Assembly: GCA_030372965.1 (NCBI GenBank)
Contig: JAUCQC010000060.1
Location: 1 to 37,598 of the forward strand
Origin: a bacterium
GTDB taxonomy: Bacteria > Zhuqueibacterota > QNDG01 > DTFT01
Length of the DNA: 37,598 nt
Reading direction: 5' to 3'
The notes beneath the pieces were generated by a model. That model was not told where the DNA came from and searched no databases. It saw nothing but the letters and a program-made list of their open reading frames with translations. Within the stretch, counting starts at the first letter, position 1, and each line of letters begins with the position of its first letter. Positions 15,684 through 24,723 of the stretch are shown piece after piece. The position numbers were made by a program, and so were the translations under genes.

Positions 15684-16388
15684 ATGGAAGCGAAGAAAGA
15701 GATGGGCTTTTTCGAGAAACTGGCCGGCATATTCATCTCGCCGAGAGAGACGTTCGAAGCCCTAGACCGGAAACCGACCTGGCTCATCCCCTTCCTCATC
15801 GTGGTCGCGGTGGTGCTCGTCATGACCATGCTGACCCGAGACATCAGCATGCAGGACATGCTCGCCCGTTTCGAGGCGAGCGACATGCCCCAGGAGCAGA
15901 TCGACCGGATCGTCGAGCAATCCCAGGGTCCGGGCCGTTATTTCCAGATGATCGGCGTTCCCGTGTTCATGATCGCGGTCTGGTGTCTCTTCGCCGGCAT
16001 CCTGCTGTTCACCGGCAACACCCTTCTGGGCGGAAAATCGACGTTCAAGAAGATGCTGTCCATGGTCTCCTGGAGCAGTCTGATCGGGGTTGTCTCCGCC
16101 GCCGTTCACACGGCGCTGATCGTCACCAAGGGAACCACGCAGGGCGTCACCACCAGCCTGGCCCTGCTCCTCGCGGATCCGGAACCCGGCGCCAAGCCCT
16201 CCTTTCTGTTCCGGCTGCTGTCCAAGTTCGATGTGTTCACGATATGGGAAATGGTCCTGTGGGCCATCGGAACGTCCGTCCTGTACCGGTTCAGCATGAA
16301 GAAATCGGCCGGCATGGTGGCGGCGCTCTGGGTGCTGTGGGTGATCATCAGCGTTTCGCTGGGCGGCCTCTTCCAGTTCGGAATGTAG
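15684..16388 (+). CDS. Yip1-domain integral membrane protein
   Basis: This 234-residue protein has about five predicted membrane helices and the N-terminal signature of bacterial YIP1 proteins (FFEKLAGIFISPRETFEAL, then a Trp-Pro pair entering helix 1). An acidic loop at about 55-85 separates helices 1 and 2. Bacterial Yip1 proteins often sit next to ABC export operons, as here, but their biochemical role is unknown. AAGGAGGAG lies just upstream of the ATG. The next gene (TolC-like) starts 38 nt later, so this is probably the first gene of the export operon that runs to 23421. Confidence 0.85.
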   Translation: MEAKKEMGFFEKLAGIFISPRETFEALDRKPTWLIPFLIVVAVVLVMTMLTRDISMQDMLARFEASDMPQEQIDRIVEQSQGPGRYFQMIGVPVFMIAVWCLFAGILLFTGNTLLGGKSTFKKMLSMVSWSSLIGVVSAAVHTALIVTKGTTQGVTTSLALLLADPEPGAKPSFLFRLLSKFDVFTIWEMVLWAIGTSVLYRFSMKKSAGMVAALWVLWVIISVSLGGLFQFGM

Positions 16389-16426
16389 CCCGCACGGATC
16401 GCTTTCAATCTGAGAAAGGAATCGGC

Positions 16427-17749
16427 ATGAAGCGTCGGATGGGATGGATACTCGGGGCGTTGCTCCCCGTTGCACTCCTCGCGCAGGGCGAGGAGGCGCT
16501 GACCCTCGACCAGTGCAAGGACATCGCCCTGAACCGGAACTCCGAGCTGGTTCAGAGCCGGCTGCAGCTCAAGATGACCTCGCGGGACGAGATTTCGGCG
16601 TTCTCGAATTTCCTGCCGTCGGTGAGCGGCTCGATGGGATACAACCACTCGGTGGCGGGCCCCTCCTCCGCGCTGCGCATCGACCCGCAGTCGGGCATTC
16701 TCGTGCCGGTCCGCGACGAGAAGGTCAAGTCCTGGTCGTCGAGCGCCGGCCTGAACGCCCGCCAGATGCTGTTCGACGGCAGCGCGATCTTCGGATTCGC
16801 GCAGGCGGCCTACCAGAAGGGCAGCGCCAACGCCTCGGCCGAAGCCACCCGCCAGTCGGTCATCCTGCAGGTGAAAGAGGCCTACCACAACCTGCTGAAG
16901 AAGGAAAAGCTCCTCCAGGCGCAGGAACAGACGCTGAAGCAGTGGGACGAATCGTACAAGCGCTACGAGACCATGTACCAGGTCGGCAAGGTTCCCCGGT
17001 CGGACGTGCTCAAGGCCAAGGTCCAGCTCGAGAACGCGCGGCTGGCGCTGATCCAGGCCCAAAGCGACCTCACCATCGCCAACGCCAGCCTGAACCACGT
17101 CCTGGGTTTTTCGGTGGACCGGAAAATCAAGGCCATCGACAACCTGACGCCCGTGGAGGAGGACATCTCCTACGAGGCGGCGCTGGAAAAGGCGCGGGCT
17201 TCCCATCCGGCGCTCCGGAAAAGCCGGTCGGACGTCAAGGCGTCGAAGGCGGCCTTCCTCTCGACCTCGAGCCAGTTTCTGCCGTCCCTGTACGGGAGCG
17301 GCGGCTACTCGTGGAACAACGAGAAGTTCGATCAGGTGAAGAACATGTTCGACACGGACTACAACTGGTACCTGGGCGTGAGCCTCTCCATGCCGATCTT
17401 CCAGGGCTTCTCCCGGATCGCCGGCGTCAGCCGTTCGCACCTGCAGGTGCAGTCGACGAAGGAGGCGCTCGCCCAGACCGAGCGGGACGTGGCCCTGTCC
17501 CTGCACCAGGCGTACGCGTCGGTCCAGCAGGCCCGCCAGCAGATCATGGTCACGAAGGACTCCGAAGCCGCCGCGGAGGAGGACCTGCGCCTCAACCAGG
17601 AGAAATACGACCTGGGATCGGGCACCATGCTGGAGCTGATCACGGCCCAGGCGGCCTTCACCACGGCGCGGAACGCGGCCATCCAGGCCCGATACGACTA
17701 TATGACGGCGGTGGCCCAGCTGCAGAAGGCCATGGGCGTCCTGAACTGA
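16427..17749 (+). CDS. TolC-family outer-membrane efflux protein
   Basis: The protein has 440 residues with a signal peptide at about 1-21 (LLPVALLAQGEEA). It shows the two-fold repeated TolC architecture: LTLDQCKDIALNRNSEL opens repeat 1 and ISYEAALEKARASHPALRKS opens repeat 2, each followed by long alpha-hairpins rich in Ala, Gln and Lys and by beta-strands (SLSMPIFQGFSR). It forms the outer-membrane duct of the tripartite exporter encoded with it. I start it at ATG 16427, preceded by GAAAGGAA; the frame stays open upstream through the Yip1 gene but that part is a shadow. The adaptor gene follows after 30 nt. Confidence 0.92.
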   Translation: MKRRMGWILGALLPVALLAQGEEALTLDQCKDIALNRNSELVQSRLQLKMTSRDEISAFSNFLPSVSGSMGYNHSVAGPSSALRIDPQSGILVPVRDEKVKSWSSSAGLNARQMLFDGSAIFGFAQAAYQKGSANASAEATRQSVILQVKEAYHNLLKKEKLLQAQEQTLKQWDESYKRYETMYQVGKVPRSDVLKAKVQLENARLALIQAQSDLTIANASLNHVLGFSVDRKIKAIDNLTPVEEDISYEAALEKARASHPALRKSRSDVKASKAAFLSTSSQFLPSLYGSGGYSWNNEKFDQVKNMFDTDYNWYLGVSLSMPIFQGFSRIAGVSRSHLQVQSTKEALAQTERDVALSLHQAYASVQQARQQIMVTKDSEAAAEEDLRLNQEKYDLGSGTMLELITAQAAFTTARNAAIQARYDYMTAVAQLQKAMGVLN

Positions 17750-17779
17750 CCCACGCAACTCAACGGGAGAAATCCATCC

Positions 17780-19114
17780 ATGGAACGATCCAAGCTGAAG
17801 CGTCTGATCCTCTTCGCGGGCGCGTTCGTCGTCATCCTCCTGCTGCTGCTCTGCGCCAACATGAAACGGCGCGGCGGCAAGGTCACCGTCCAGACGGAGA
17901 AGGCCGTCAAGGGCCGCATCGTGGCCTCCGTCTCCGGCTCGGCCAAGATCCAGCCCGAGGTTCAGGTGAAGATTTCCGCGAAAGTGAGCGGCCAGATACT
18001 GAGAATCGGCGTCCTGGAAGGCGAGCGCGTGAAACGCAACCAGTTCCTGGTCCAGCTCGACTCCGAGGTCTACAAGGCGGCCGTGGAGCAGAGCGAATCG
18101 AGCGTCAAGGGCGCGCACGCGAACCACGAAAGGGCGAAAAACGACTATGACCGCGTACGGAAGCTGTTCGACTCGAACCTGGCGTCGGCTTCCGAGCTCG
18201 AGATCGCCAAATCGACGTTCAAGCAGGCCGAGGCCCAGGTCGAGCAGGCCGAGGCCATGCTGAAGCAGGCCAAGGACGACCTTTCGAAGACCACGATCTA
18301 CTCCCCCATGGACGGCGTCGTGAGCCAGGTCAACAAGAAGGTCGGCGAAATGGCCATGGGATCGCAGTTCACGCTCGACGTCATCATGGTCGTGGCGGAC
18401 CTGTCGAAGATGCTCGCCGAGACCGACATCGACGAGAACGACGTGGTCTCGATTGCACTCGGGGACTCGGCTAAAATCTCAGTGGACGCGTATCCCGACA
18501 CCGTGTTCCGCGGCGTGGTCAAGGAAATCGCCAACACCGGAACCACGACGGGAACCGGCACGCAGGAGGAAGTGACGAACTTCCTGGTCAAGGTCGCGAT
18601 GATCGAGAAGCCGGAGACCATCAGGCCCAGCATGTCCGCGACCGTCGACATCGTCACCGAATCGAAGGACAGCGTCATCACGGTCCCGATCCAGTGCGTC
18701 ACGGCCCGTCCGCCGCTGAAGCCGAAGCCCGACCCGAAAGCCGCCGCGAAGGCGCGGGCCGAGAGGAAGAAGGCCGAAGCCGCCGCGAAAAAGAACAAGG
18801 GAACGAAAGCCGACTCGGCCTTGAAAGCCGAAACCCCGCCGCCGGCCCCCTCCAGGCCGGCGGACACGAAGGACGAAAAGCCGGTCCGCTGCGTGTTCGT
18901 TGTGAAGGACGGAATCGCCCGCCAGGTGACCGTGGAGACGGGCATCTCGTCGGACACGCAGATCGAAATCGTGAAGGGGCTTTCGGAGGGAGACGTGGTG
19001 GTCAGCGGCTCCTACCGGATCCTCTCCAAACAGCTGAAGGACGGGGACAAGGTGTCGGTCTCCAAGGCCGGGAAAAAACCGTCCGGGGACGGCCCACAGG
19101 AAGAGCAAGGCTAG
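17780..19114 (+). CDS. Periplasmic adaptor (membrane fusion protein), MacA-like
   Basis: The protein has 444 residues. One N-terminal membrane anchor (about 9-27, [17 protein letters not shown]) is followed by a biotinyl-lipoyl half motif, an alpha-helical hairpin at about 95-165 (two heptad-rich helices), the second lipoyl half ([20 protein letters not shown]) and a beta-barrel. It links the inner-membrane permeases to TolC. An Ala/Lys/Pro-rich low-complexity insert at about 310-370 interrupts the membrane-proximal region before [20 protein letters not shown]; standard MacA proteins are shorter (about 370-400) and lack it. The gene lies between tolC-like and ATPase genes of one operon. Confidence 0.9.
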   Translation: MERSKLKRLILFAGAFVVILLLLLCANMKRRGGKVTVQTEKAVKGRIVASVSGSAKIQPEVQVKISAKVSGQILRIGVLEGERVKRNQFLVQLDSEVYKAAVEQSESSVKGAHANHERAKNDYDRVRKLFDSNLASASELEIAKSTFKQAEAQVEQAEAMLKQAKDDLSKTTIYSPMDGVVSQVNKKVGEMAMGSQFTLDVIMVVADLSKMLAETDIDENDVVSIALGDSAKISVDAYPDTVFRGVVKEIANTGTTTGTGTQEEVTNFLVKVAMIEKPETIRPSMSATVDIVTESKDSVITVPIQCVTARPPLKPKPDPKAAAKARAERKKAEAAAKKNKGTKADSALKAETPPPAPSRPADTKDEKPVRCVFVVKDGIARQVTVETGISSDTQIEIVKGLSEGDVVVSGSYRILSKQLKDGDKVSVSKAGKKPSGDGPQEEQG

Positions 19115-19250
19115 CCGGGTCGGCGGACGCGCATCCGTCCGCGCCGGGATAATGGATGGATGGGCCCGCGGGCCCTCACAGACGCAGGAGTCGCAACGGC
19201 CTGGTCCCGCCCCGCGGGCAGGACGGATTTCAACCGGAGGAAAGAAGCGC

Positions 19251-19928
<678 letters not shown>

Positions 19929-19929
19929 A

Positions 19930-21168
19930 ATGGCGGCCTTCTCTCGCACCGAACTGTCGGAAGGGCTCCGCATCGCGCTGGCCGCGCTCAAGGCCAACCG
20001 CATGCGGACCATCCTCACCACGCTCGGCATCTTCATCGGCGTCATCGTAGTCACGGTGATCATCTCGGTGATCCAGGGCCTGAACCATTACGTCAGCTCC
20101 GAGTTCTCCAACCTCGGCGCCAACACGATGTACGTGTCCAAGTTCCCGTGGATCATCCGGTCTTGGGAGGAGTTCCTCAAGTACCAGGGCCGCAAGGACA
20201 TCACCGAAAAGCATTTCCGCATGCTCGCCCGGAACGCCTCGCTCGCCGAGGCCGTGGCGCCCGACCTGAGCGCGAACCGGACGATCAAGTACCGGACCGA
20301 GTCGCTGAACAACGTCACCGTCACCGGCACGACCGAGGCCTACCTGTCCTGTTCCAACGTGTCCCCGGAAACCGGCCGGTTCTTCACCGACGCCGAGGTG
20401 GATCTCAACCGGGCCGTGTGCGTCATCGGATGGGAGGTCAAGGACAAGCTGTTCAAGGGCGACGACCCCATCGACCGCCGCGTCAAGATCGGCTCCCTTC
20501 CGTTCACCGTCGTGGGCGTCATGGAGAAACGGGGCAACATGTTCGGACAGAGCATGGACGCGACGGCCTACATCCCCTACACCGTGTTCCAGAAGATCTA
20601 CGGGTCCCGCCGGTCGATGGACATCCAGATCAAGGCCGCCGACGCCGGGCAGGCGGACGCGCTGATCGACCAGGTCACGGGCATCATGCGGCAGGCGCGG
20701 GGGCTGACGCCCGGCAAACCGGACGATTTCTCCATCAACCAGCAGAGCCAGATCATGGACGTGTACAACCAGATGACCCGCACGCTGTGGATCGTCCTGA
20801 TCGGCATCGGCTCGATCTCCCTGCTCGTGGGCGGCATCGGCATCATGAACATCATGATGGTGTCCGTGACCGAACGCACACGGGAAATCGGGATCCGCAA
20901 GGCCATCGGCGCCAAGAAGCGGATCATCCTGTGGCAGTTTCTCATGGAATCGATCGTGATCTCCGGCCTGGGCGTGACCATCGGCATCCTCATCTCGCTC
21001 GGCATCGCCCTGCTGATCCGGGCGGTTTCGCCGATCCCCGTGTACATTTCGACTTACGTGCTGTTCCTGGGGGTCGGATTCACGCTGACCATCGGCCTTT
21101 TCTTCGGCATTTACCCGGCATCCAAAGCCGCGCGGCTCGATCCCATCGTGGCCCTGCGGTACGAGTGA
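19930..21168 (+). CDS. MacB-like ABC permease, first copy
   Basis: The 412-residue permease has the four-helix MacB topology: TM1 near 30-55 (RTILTTLGIFIGVIVVTVI), a large periplasmic domain at about 60-280, then three C-terminal helices with the FtsX-type run GIGIMNIMMVSVTERTREIG and RKAIGAKKRIILWQFLMES. It ends with ASKAARLDPIVALRYE, as in most MacB permeases. It has no fused ATPase and uses the preceding gene product. A second, clearly different permease follows after 31 nt, so the inner-membrane part may be a heterodimer. Confidence 0.92.
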   Translation: MAAFSRTELSEGLRIALAALKANRMRTILTTLGIFIGVIVVTVIISVIQGLNHYVSSEFSNLGANTMYVSKFPWIIRSWEEFLKYQGRKDITEKHFRMLARNASLAEAVAPDLSANRTIKYRTESLNNVTVTGTTEAYLSCSNVSPETGRFFTDAEVDLNRAVCVIGWEVKDKLFKGDDPIDRRVKIGSLPFTVVGVMEKRGNMFGQSMDATAYIPYTVFQKIYGSRRSMDIQIKAADAGQADALIDQVTGIMRQARGLTPGKPDDFSINQQSQIMDVYNQMTRTLWIVLIGIGSISLLVGGIGIMNIMMVSVTERTREIGIRKAIGAKKRIILWQFLMESIVISGLGVTIGILISLGIALLIRAVSPIPVYISTYVLFLGVGFTLTIGLFFGIYPASKAARLDPIVALRYE

Positions 21169-21199
21169 CCTTTCGCGCAAGCCGCCAGGAGCGAACCGG

Positions 21200-22450
21200 A
21201 TGAAGACCCAGGACACCCTTCAAAAACTGCGCGAGAGCCTCACCATCGCGCTCGACATCATTCGAACGCACAAGATGCGTTCGTTCCTGACCCTGCTTGG
21301 CATCATCATCGGCGTCATGGCCATCATCGGAATGCAGAGCCTGATCGAGGGCCTGCAGAAGGACATGCAGCGGCAGATGGAACAGCTCGGCTCGAACGTG
21401 TTCCAGGTGCAGAAATTCCCGGCGATGGAGCACCGCGAGCACGGCGGGGACAACCCCTACCGAAACCGCAAGGACATCACGCTCGTCGAGGCCGCGGCCA
21501 TCGAGGAGCACTGCGACCTCGTGACCAACGTGGGGCCCGAGGCGTGGCAGTTCGGCGTCACCGTCAAGTTCGCCGACCGCAAGACCAGCCCCACCGTGCA
21601 GATGGGCGGCGGCGTGCCGGCCTTTTTCCCGAACAACGGGTATTTCATCCAGGACGGCCGCGCCGTGACGGACATGGACGTCCAGGGCGTCCGCTCGGTG
21701 GCGGTTCTCGGCCAGGACATCGCCGAGGAGCTGTTCCCGTTCCGGAACCCGGTCGGGGAATCGGTGATCGTGGACGGCCGCCGGTACGACGTGATCGGCG
21801 TGCTCGAAAAGCTCGGGCAGTCGTTCGGCCGGAGCCGCGACAACATCGTCATCGTGCCGCTGACGACCCTCATGAAATACTACGGCAAGGAACGGTCGCT
21901 GAACATCACCATCCAGGCCAAGGACGCGACCCGCATCGAAGAGGCCAAGGAGCAGGTGATCGGCGTCCTCCGCGCCGTCCGCAAGGTCGAACCGGGCAGG
22001 GAAAACGACTTCGAGATCTGGTCCAGCGCCACGCTGGTCGATTCTTTCAACAACATGACGCGCGCCATCCGCATCGGCGCCATCGTGGTGGTGTCGTTCT
22101 CCCTGCTCGTGGCGGGAATCGGCATCATGAACATCATGCTGGTGTCGATCACCGAGCGGATCCGGGAAATCGGCATCCGCATGGCGGTCGGGGCCAACCG
22201 GCGCGACATCATGATGCAGTTCCTCGTCGAAGCCGTCCTGCTCTCCGAGGTCGGCGGCATCATCGGCATCCTCGCGGGCATCGGCATCGGCCAGCTCGTC
22301 GCGCTGGTCTCTCCCGTCCCGGCGTCGGTTCCGGTGCCGTGGATGCTGATCGGATTCTTCTTCTGTTCGCTGGTCGGCCTGGGATTCGGACTGTATCCCG
22401 CGCAGAAGGCGGCCAAACTCGATCCCATTTCCGCGCTCCGATACGAGTGA
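21200..22450 (+). CDS. MacB-like ABC permease, second copy
   Basis: The 416-residue permease has the same MacB/FtsX layout as its upstream neighbour: TM1 (RSFLTLLGIIIGVMAIIG), a periplasmic domain, GIGIMNIMLVSITERIREIG and the C-terminus AQKAAKLDPISALRYE. The transmembrane segments are closely similar to the first copy whereas the periplasmic domains differ. This points to an old duplication in which the two soluble domains specialised. A CAGGAGCG Shine-Dalgarno precedes the ATG. It is the last clear transport component; the STAS gene starts 58 nt later. Confidence 0.92.
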   Translation: MKTQDTLQKLRESLTIALDIIRTHKMRSFLTLLGIIIGVMAIIGMQSLIEGLQKDMQRQMEQLGSNVFQVQKFPAMEHREHGGDNPYRNRKDITLVEAAAIEEHCDLVTNVGPEAWQFGVTVKFADRKTSPTVQMGGGVPAFFPNNGYFIQDGRAVTDMDVQGVRSVAVLGQDIAEELFPFRNPVGESVIVDGRRYDVIGVLEKLGQSFGRSRDNIVIVPLTTLMKYYGKERSLNITIQAKDATRIEEAKEQVIGVLRAVRKVEPGRENDFEIWSSATLVDSFNNMTRAIRIGAIVVVSFSLLVAGIGIMNIMLVSITERIREIGIRMAVGANRRDIMMQFLVEAVLLSEVGGIIGILAGIGIGQLVALVSPVPASVPVPWMLIGFFFCSLVGLGFGLYPAQKAAKLDPISALRYE

Positions 22451-22508
22451 CCGGCGGGCGGACTCCGCTTCATGGCGGAGCGTCCCCGGCCGAGAAAGGA
22501 AACCCCCG

Positions 22509-22856
22509 ATGAAAATCAACGAGAAGACCGTCGATTCCGTCCTGGTGCTGGCCCTGGAGGGCGAAATCATGGGCGGAGACGAGACCCGTCCGCTGCAGGA
22601 CCGCGTCTACCGGGCGATCCGCGAGGGCCGCACCTTCGTCGTCCTGGACATGAAGGAGGTGAGCTGGATCAACAGCTCCGGCCTGGGCGCGCTCATGGCC
22701 TGCCTGACCACGCTGAGGGGAAGCGGCGGAGACCTCCGGCTGGCCGGCGTTTCGGACCGCGTGCGCCGTCCCATCACCATCACCCGGCTCGATCAGGTGC
22801 TGATGATGTTCGAATCGGTCGAAGAGGCGCTGAAAGGATTCGGAGAGGGGGCCTGA
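22509..22856 (+). CDS. STAS-domain anti-sigma factor antagonist-like protein
   Basis: The 115-residue protein is a single STAS domain of SpoIIAA/RsbV type. The strand-helix core ends in WINSSGLGALMACLTTL, where Ser56/Ser57 mark the position phosphorylated by anti-sigma kinases. The residue before the serines is Asn55 rather than the Asp of SpoIIAA, a common variant. No kinase, phosphatase or sigma factor gene is present in the window, so its partner must be encoded elsewhere. It may instead regulate the neighbouring exporter directly, as STAS proteins do in some transport systems. Its stop codon is one base from the start of the pentapeptide-repeat gene. Confidence 0.88.
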   Translation: MKINEKTVDSVLVLALEGEIMGGDETRPLQDRVYRAIREGRTFVVLDMKEVSWINSSGLGALMACLTTLRGSGGDLRLAGVSDRVRRPITITRLDQVLMMFESVEEALKGFGEGA

Positions 22857-22857
22857 G

Positions 22858-23421
22858 ATGGCAAAATGGACCCGCGAGCAGATCGTCGCCAAGGTGCAGA
22901 AGGGCGAATCCTTCGCCGAGACGGACCTCTCCGGAACCGACCTGTCCTACGCCTTCCTCAAGGGCGCGGACTTCCGCGGCGCGAACCTTGCGAACTGCAC
23001 CATTCAGAACGCGAACCTCGAGAAGGCGAACCTCAAGGGCGCCGACCTGACGGACGCGTTTCTATTCGGCTCGAACCTCAAGGAGGTCAATTTCGAGGGC
23101 GCCCGCCTAAACGGCGCGAATCTGCAGGACACCAACCTGGAGAAGTCACGGCTCAAAGGCGTGAACCTCGCGGGCCTGTCGCTTTTCGGCGCCCAGCTCA
23201 ACCAGGCGAACCTGGAGGGGGCCAATCTGGCCGGCGCCAAGCTGAAGCGCGCCAACCTGGTGTCCGCGAAACTGGCCGGCGCGGACTGCCGCGAGGCCCA
23301 TTTTCAACGCGCGGTCCTGCGCGACGCGGACCTGACGGGCGCGGATCTGACCGGCGCCAACATCAAATTCGCGGATCTGGAAGGGGCCAAAGGCGCGAAC
23401 CTGAAGGGCACGGTGCAGTAA
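22858..23421 (+). CDS. Pentapeptide-repeat protein
   Basis: The 187-residue protein has a 25-residue head (MAKWTREQIVAKVQKGESF) followed by almost uninterrupted A(D/N)LxX pentapeptides to the end, about 30 units (for example ADFRGANLANC, ANLEGANLAGAKLKRANL). Such repeats fold into a right-handed quadrilateral beta-helix. The regularity suggests one rod without a loop insertion. Functions in the family range from gyrase mimicry to scaffolding and none can be assigned here. It is probably co-translated with the STAS gene and ends the export operon; an intrinsic terminator follows. Confidence 0.92.
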   Translation: MAKWTREQIVAKVQKGESFAETDLSGTDLSYAFLKGADFRGANLANCTIQNANLEKANLKGADLTDAFLFGSNLKEVNFEGARLNGANLQDTNLEKSRLKGVNLAGLSLFGAQLNQANLEGANLAGAKLKRANLVSAKLAGADCREAHFQRAVLRDADLTGADLTGANIKFADLEGAKGANLKGTVQ

Positions 23422-23451
23422 AACTGTAACGGAATCCCTATGAACCTTCGG

Positions 23452-23478
23452 AAAGGCCCGCGATGACGCGGGCCTTTT
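23452..23478 (+). terminator. Intrinsic terminator after the export operon
   Basis: A 10-bp perfect stem (AAGGCCCGCG / CGCGGGCCTT) with an ATGA loop is followed by TT, 31 nt after the pentapeptide-repeat stop. The leading AAA makes it partly bidirectional. Confidence 0.85.
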
Positions 23479-23520
23479 CCTTGGCGGTGCTTCCCTCCCC
23501 CGGAATGCCCTGTTGCGGAT

Positions 23521-23590
23521 CGCTGTGCGCTTCATGCTTCGCGCTGTGCGCTCTGCGCCATGCCCTTCTCGCTGTGCGCTTTGCGCCATG
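23521..23590. repeat. Degenerate heptanucleotide array (about 10 units, consensus CGCTNTG)
   Basis: Ten successive 7-mers from 23521 read CGCTGTG, CGCTTCA, TGCTTCG, CGCTGTG, CGCTCTG, CGCCATG, CCCTTCT, CGCTGTG, CGCTTTG, CGCCATG. The register is kept for 70 bp between the terminator and the IPP isomerase gene. The same unit recurs at 26505-26546. It resembles the short heptanucleotide STRR arrays described in cyanobacteria. Confidence 0.7.
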
Positions 23591-23691
23591 CCGCACGGGA
23601 TCCTGAAGCCGGACCGGAACCGGACGAATCCGGCGGACTCATGCATTTGACGTTTGCAAATCCCGGTTTTTTTCGTTAAAATAAAGGCGGT

Positions 23692-24723
23692 ATGACCATT
23701 TCCAAGCGCAAACGCGAACACGTCGACATCGCCCTGAACCGCGACGTCGCGTTCAGGAACAAGACGTCGGGCTTCGAAGCCTGGGACTTCGTCCACTGCG
23801 CGCTCCCTGAAACCGCGTTCGACGCGGTCGACACCCGCGTTGAATTCCTGGGCCGCGGCCTGTCCTTTCCCTTCATGGTGTCGGCCATGACCGGCGGATT
23901 CAGGGGCGCGGCGGACATCAACCGCAGGCTGGCCGAGGTCTGCCAGGCTGAAAAGATCGCGCTCGGCGTGGGCAGTCAGAGACAGGCTTTCGAGAACGGC
24001 CGGCATCTCGAGACGTTCCGCGTCGTCCGGCGCCTGGCGCCCGACATTCCGGTGGTGGGCAACATCGGGGCCAGCGAGATCGTCCGCCTGACCGACTTCT
24101 CCCCGGTCGAACGGATGGTCGAACTCGTGGCCGCGGATGCCATGGCCGTCCACCTGAATCCCCTGCAGGAGCTTCTCCAGCCCGAGGGCAACCGCGATTT
24201 CAGCGGCGTGCTGGCCGCGATCGGCCGGCTCGCGGCCGGCCTCTCCGTGCCCCTGATCGTCAAGGAAGTCGGCTGCGGCGTTTCCGCGGACACCGCGCGC
24301 CGACTCGTCGAGGCGGGCGTCTCCTGGATCGACGTGGCCGGCGCGGGCGGCACGTCCTGGACCGGCATCGAATCTCACCGCGGCGGCGGCCGGGGCCGCA
24401 TGGCCGGCGTTTTCTGGGACTGGGGCATCCCCACGGCCGAATCCATCCGCATGGTCCGGAGCGTGCCCGGAGCGGCCGTGATCGCGTCGGGCGGCATCCG
24501 GAACGGGCTGGAAGCGGCCAAGGCGGTCGCCCTCGGCGCGGAGCTCTGCGGCGCGGCCATGCCCGTGCTCAAGTCGCTGGACGCCGGTCCCGGGGGGCTC
24601 GTCCGGCTCGTCTCCGAATGGCGCGATCAGTTCAGGGCCGTTCTGTATCTCACCGGCTCCCGCGCCTGCGCGGATCTGCGCAGGCCGGGCGTTCTCCGGC
24701 GAACGAAAGCGGAGGCGCCTTGA
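23692..24723 (+). CDS. fni: Type 2 isopentenyl-diphosphate delta-isomerase
   Basis: The 343-residue FMN-dependent TIM-barrel enzyme interconverts IPP and DMAPP. Diagnostic motifs are the N-terminal KRKREH substrate-binding segment, MTGG near residue 65, GVGSQR, HLNPLQELLQPEGNRDF with the Gln-Glu pair that holds substrate and metal, KEVGCG, and the flavin phosphate loop GGTSW then ASGGIRNG. Length matches the family (about 330-350). It is unrelated to the Nudix-type Idi1. The stop codon overlaps the TTG start of the prenyl synthase gene, so isomerase and chain-elongation enzyme are made together. GGCGG precedes the ATG; no clear promoter was found. Confidence 0.94.
   Translation: MTISKRKREHVDIALNRDVAFRNKTSGFEAWDFVHCALPETAFDAVDTRVEFLGRGLSFPFMVSAMTGGFRGAADINRRLAEVCQAEKIALGVGSQRQAFENGRHLETFRVVRRLAPDIPVVGNIGASEIVRLTDFSPVERMVELVAADAMAVHLNPLQELLQPEGNRDFSGVLAAIGRLAAGLSVPLIVKEVGCGVSADTARRLVEAGVSWIDVAGAGGTSWTGIESHRGGGRGRMAGVFWDWGIPTAESIRMVRSVPGAAVIASGGIRNGLEAAKAVALGAELCGAAMPVLKSLDAGPGGLVRLVSEWRDQFRAVLYLTGSRACADLRRPGVLRRTKAEAP

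Noticed and set aside
16106-18127. Minus-strand open frame of 673 codons across the Yip1, TolC and adaptor genes
   Set aside because: Overlaps three well-supported plus-strand genes and has only His/Arg/Gly-rich shadow composition.
22509-23421. Quinolone-resistance (Qnr-like) protein
   Set aside because: The pentapeptide protein lacks visible loop insertions and the context is an export operon; repeat type alone does not support a gyrase-protecting role.
23521-23590. CRISPR array
   Set aside because: Units of 7 bp without spacers and no cas genes; it is a degenerate heptanucleotide array.
23647-23682. Sigma-70 promoter TTGACG ... TAAAAT for the IPP isomerase gene
   Set aside because: The spacer is 24 nt, too long for a normal sigma-70 promoter.
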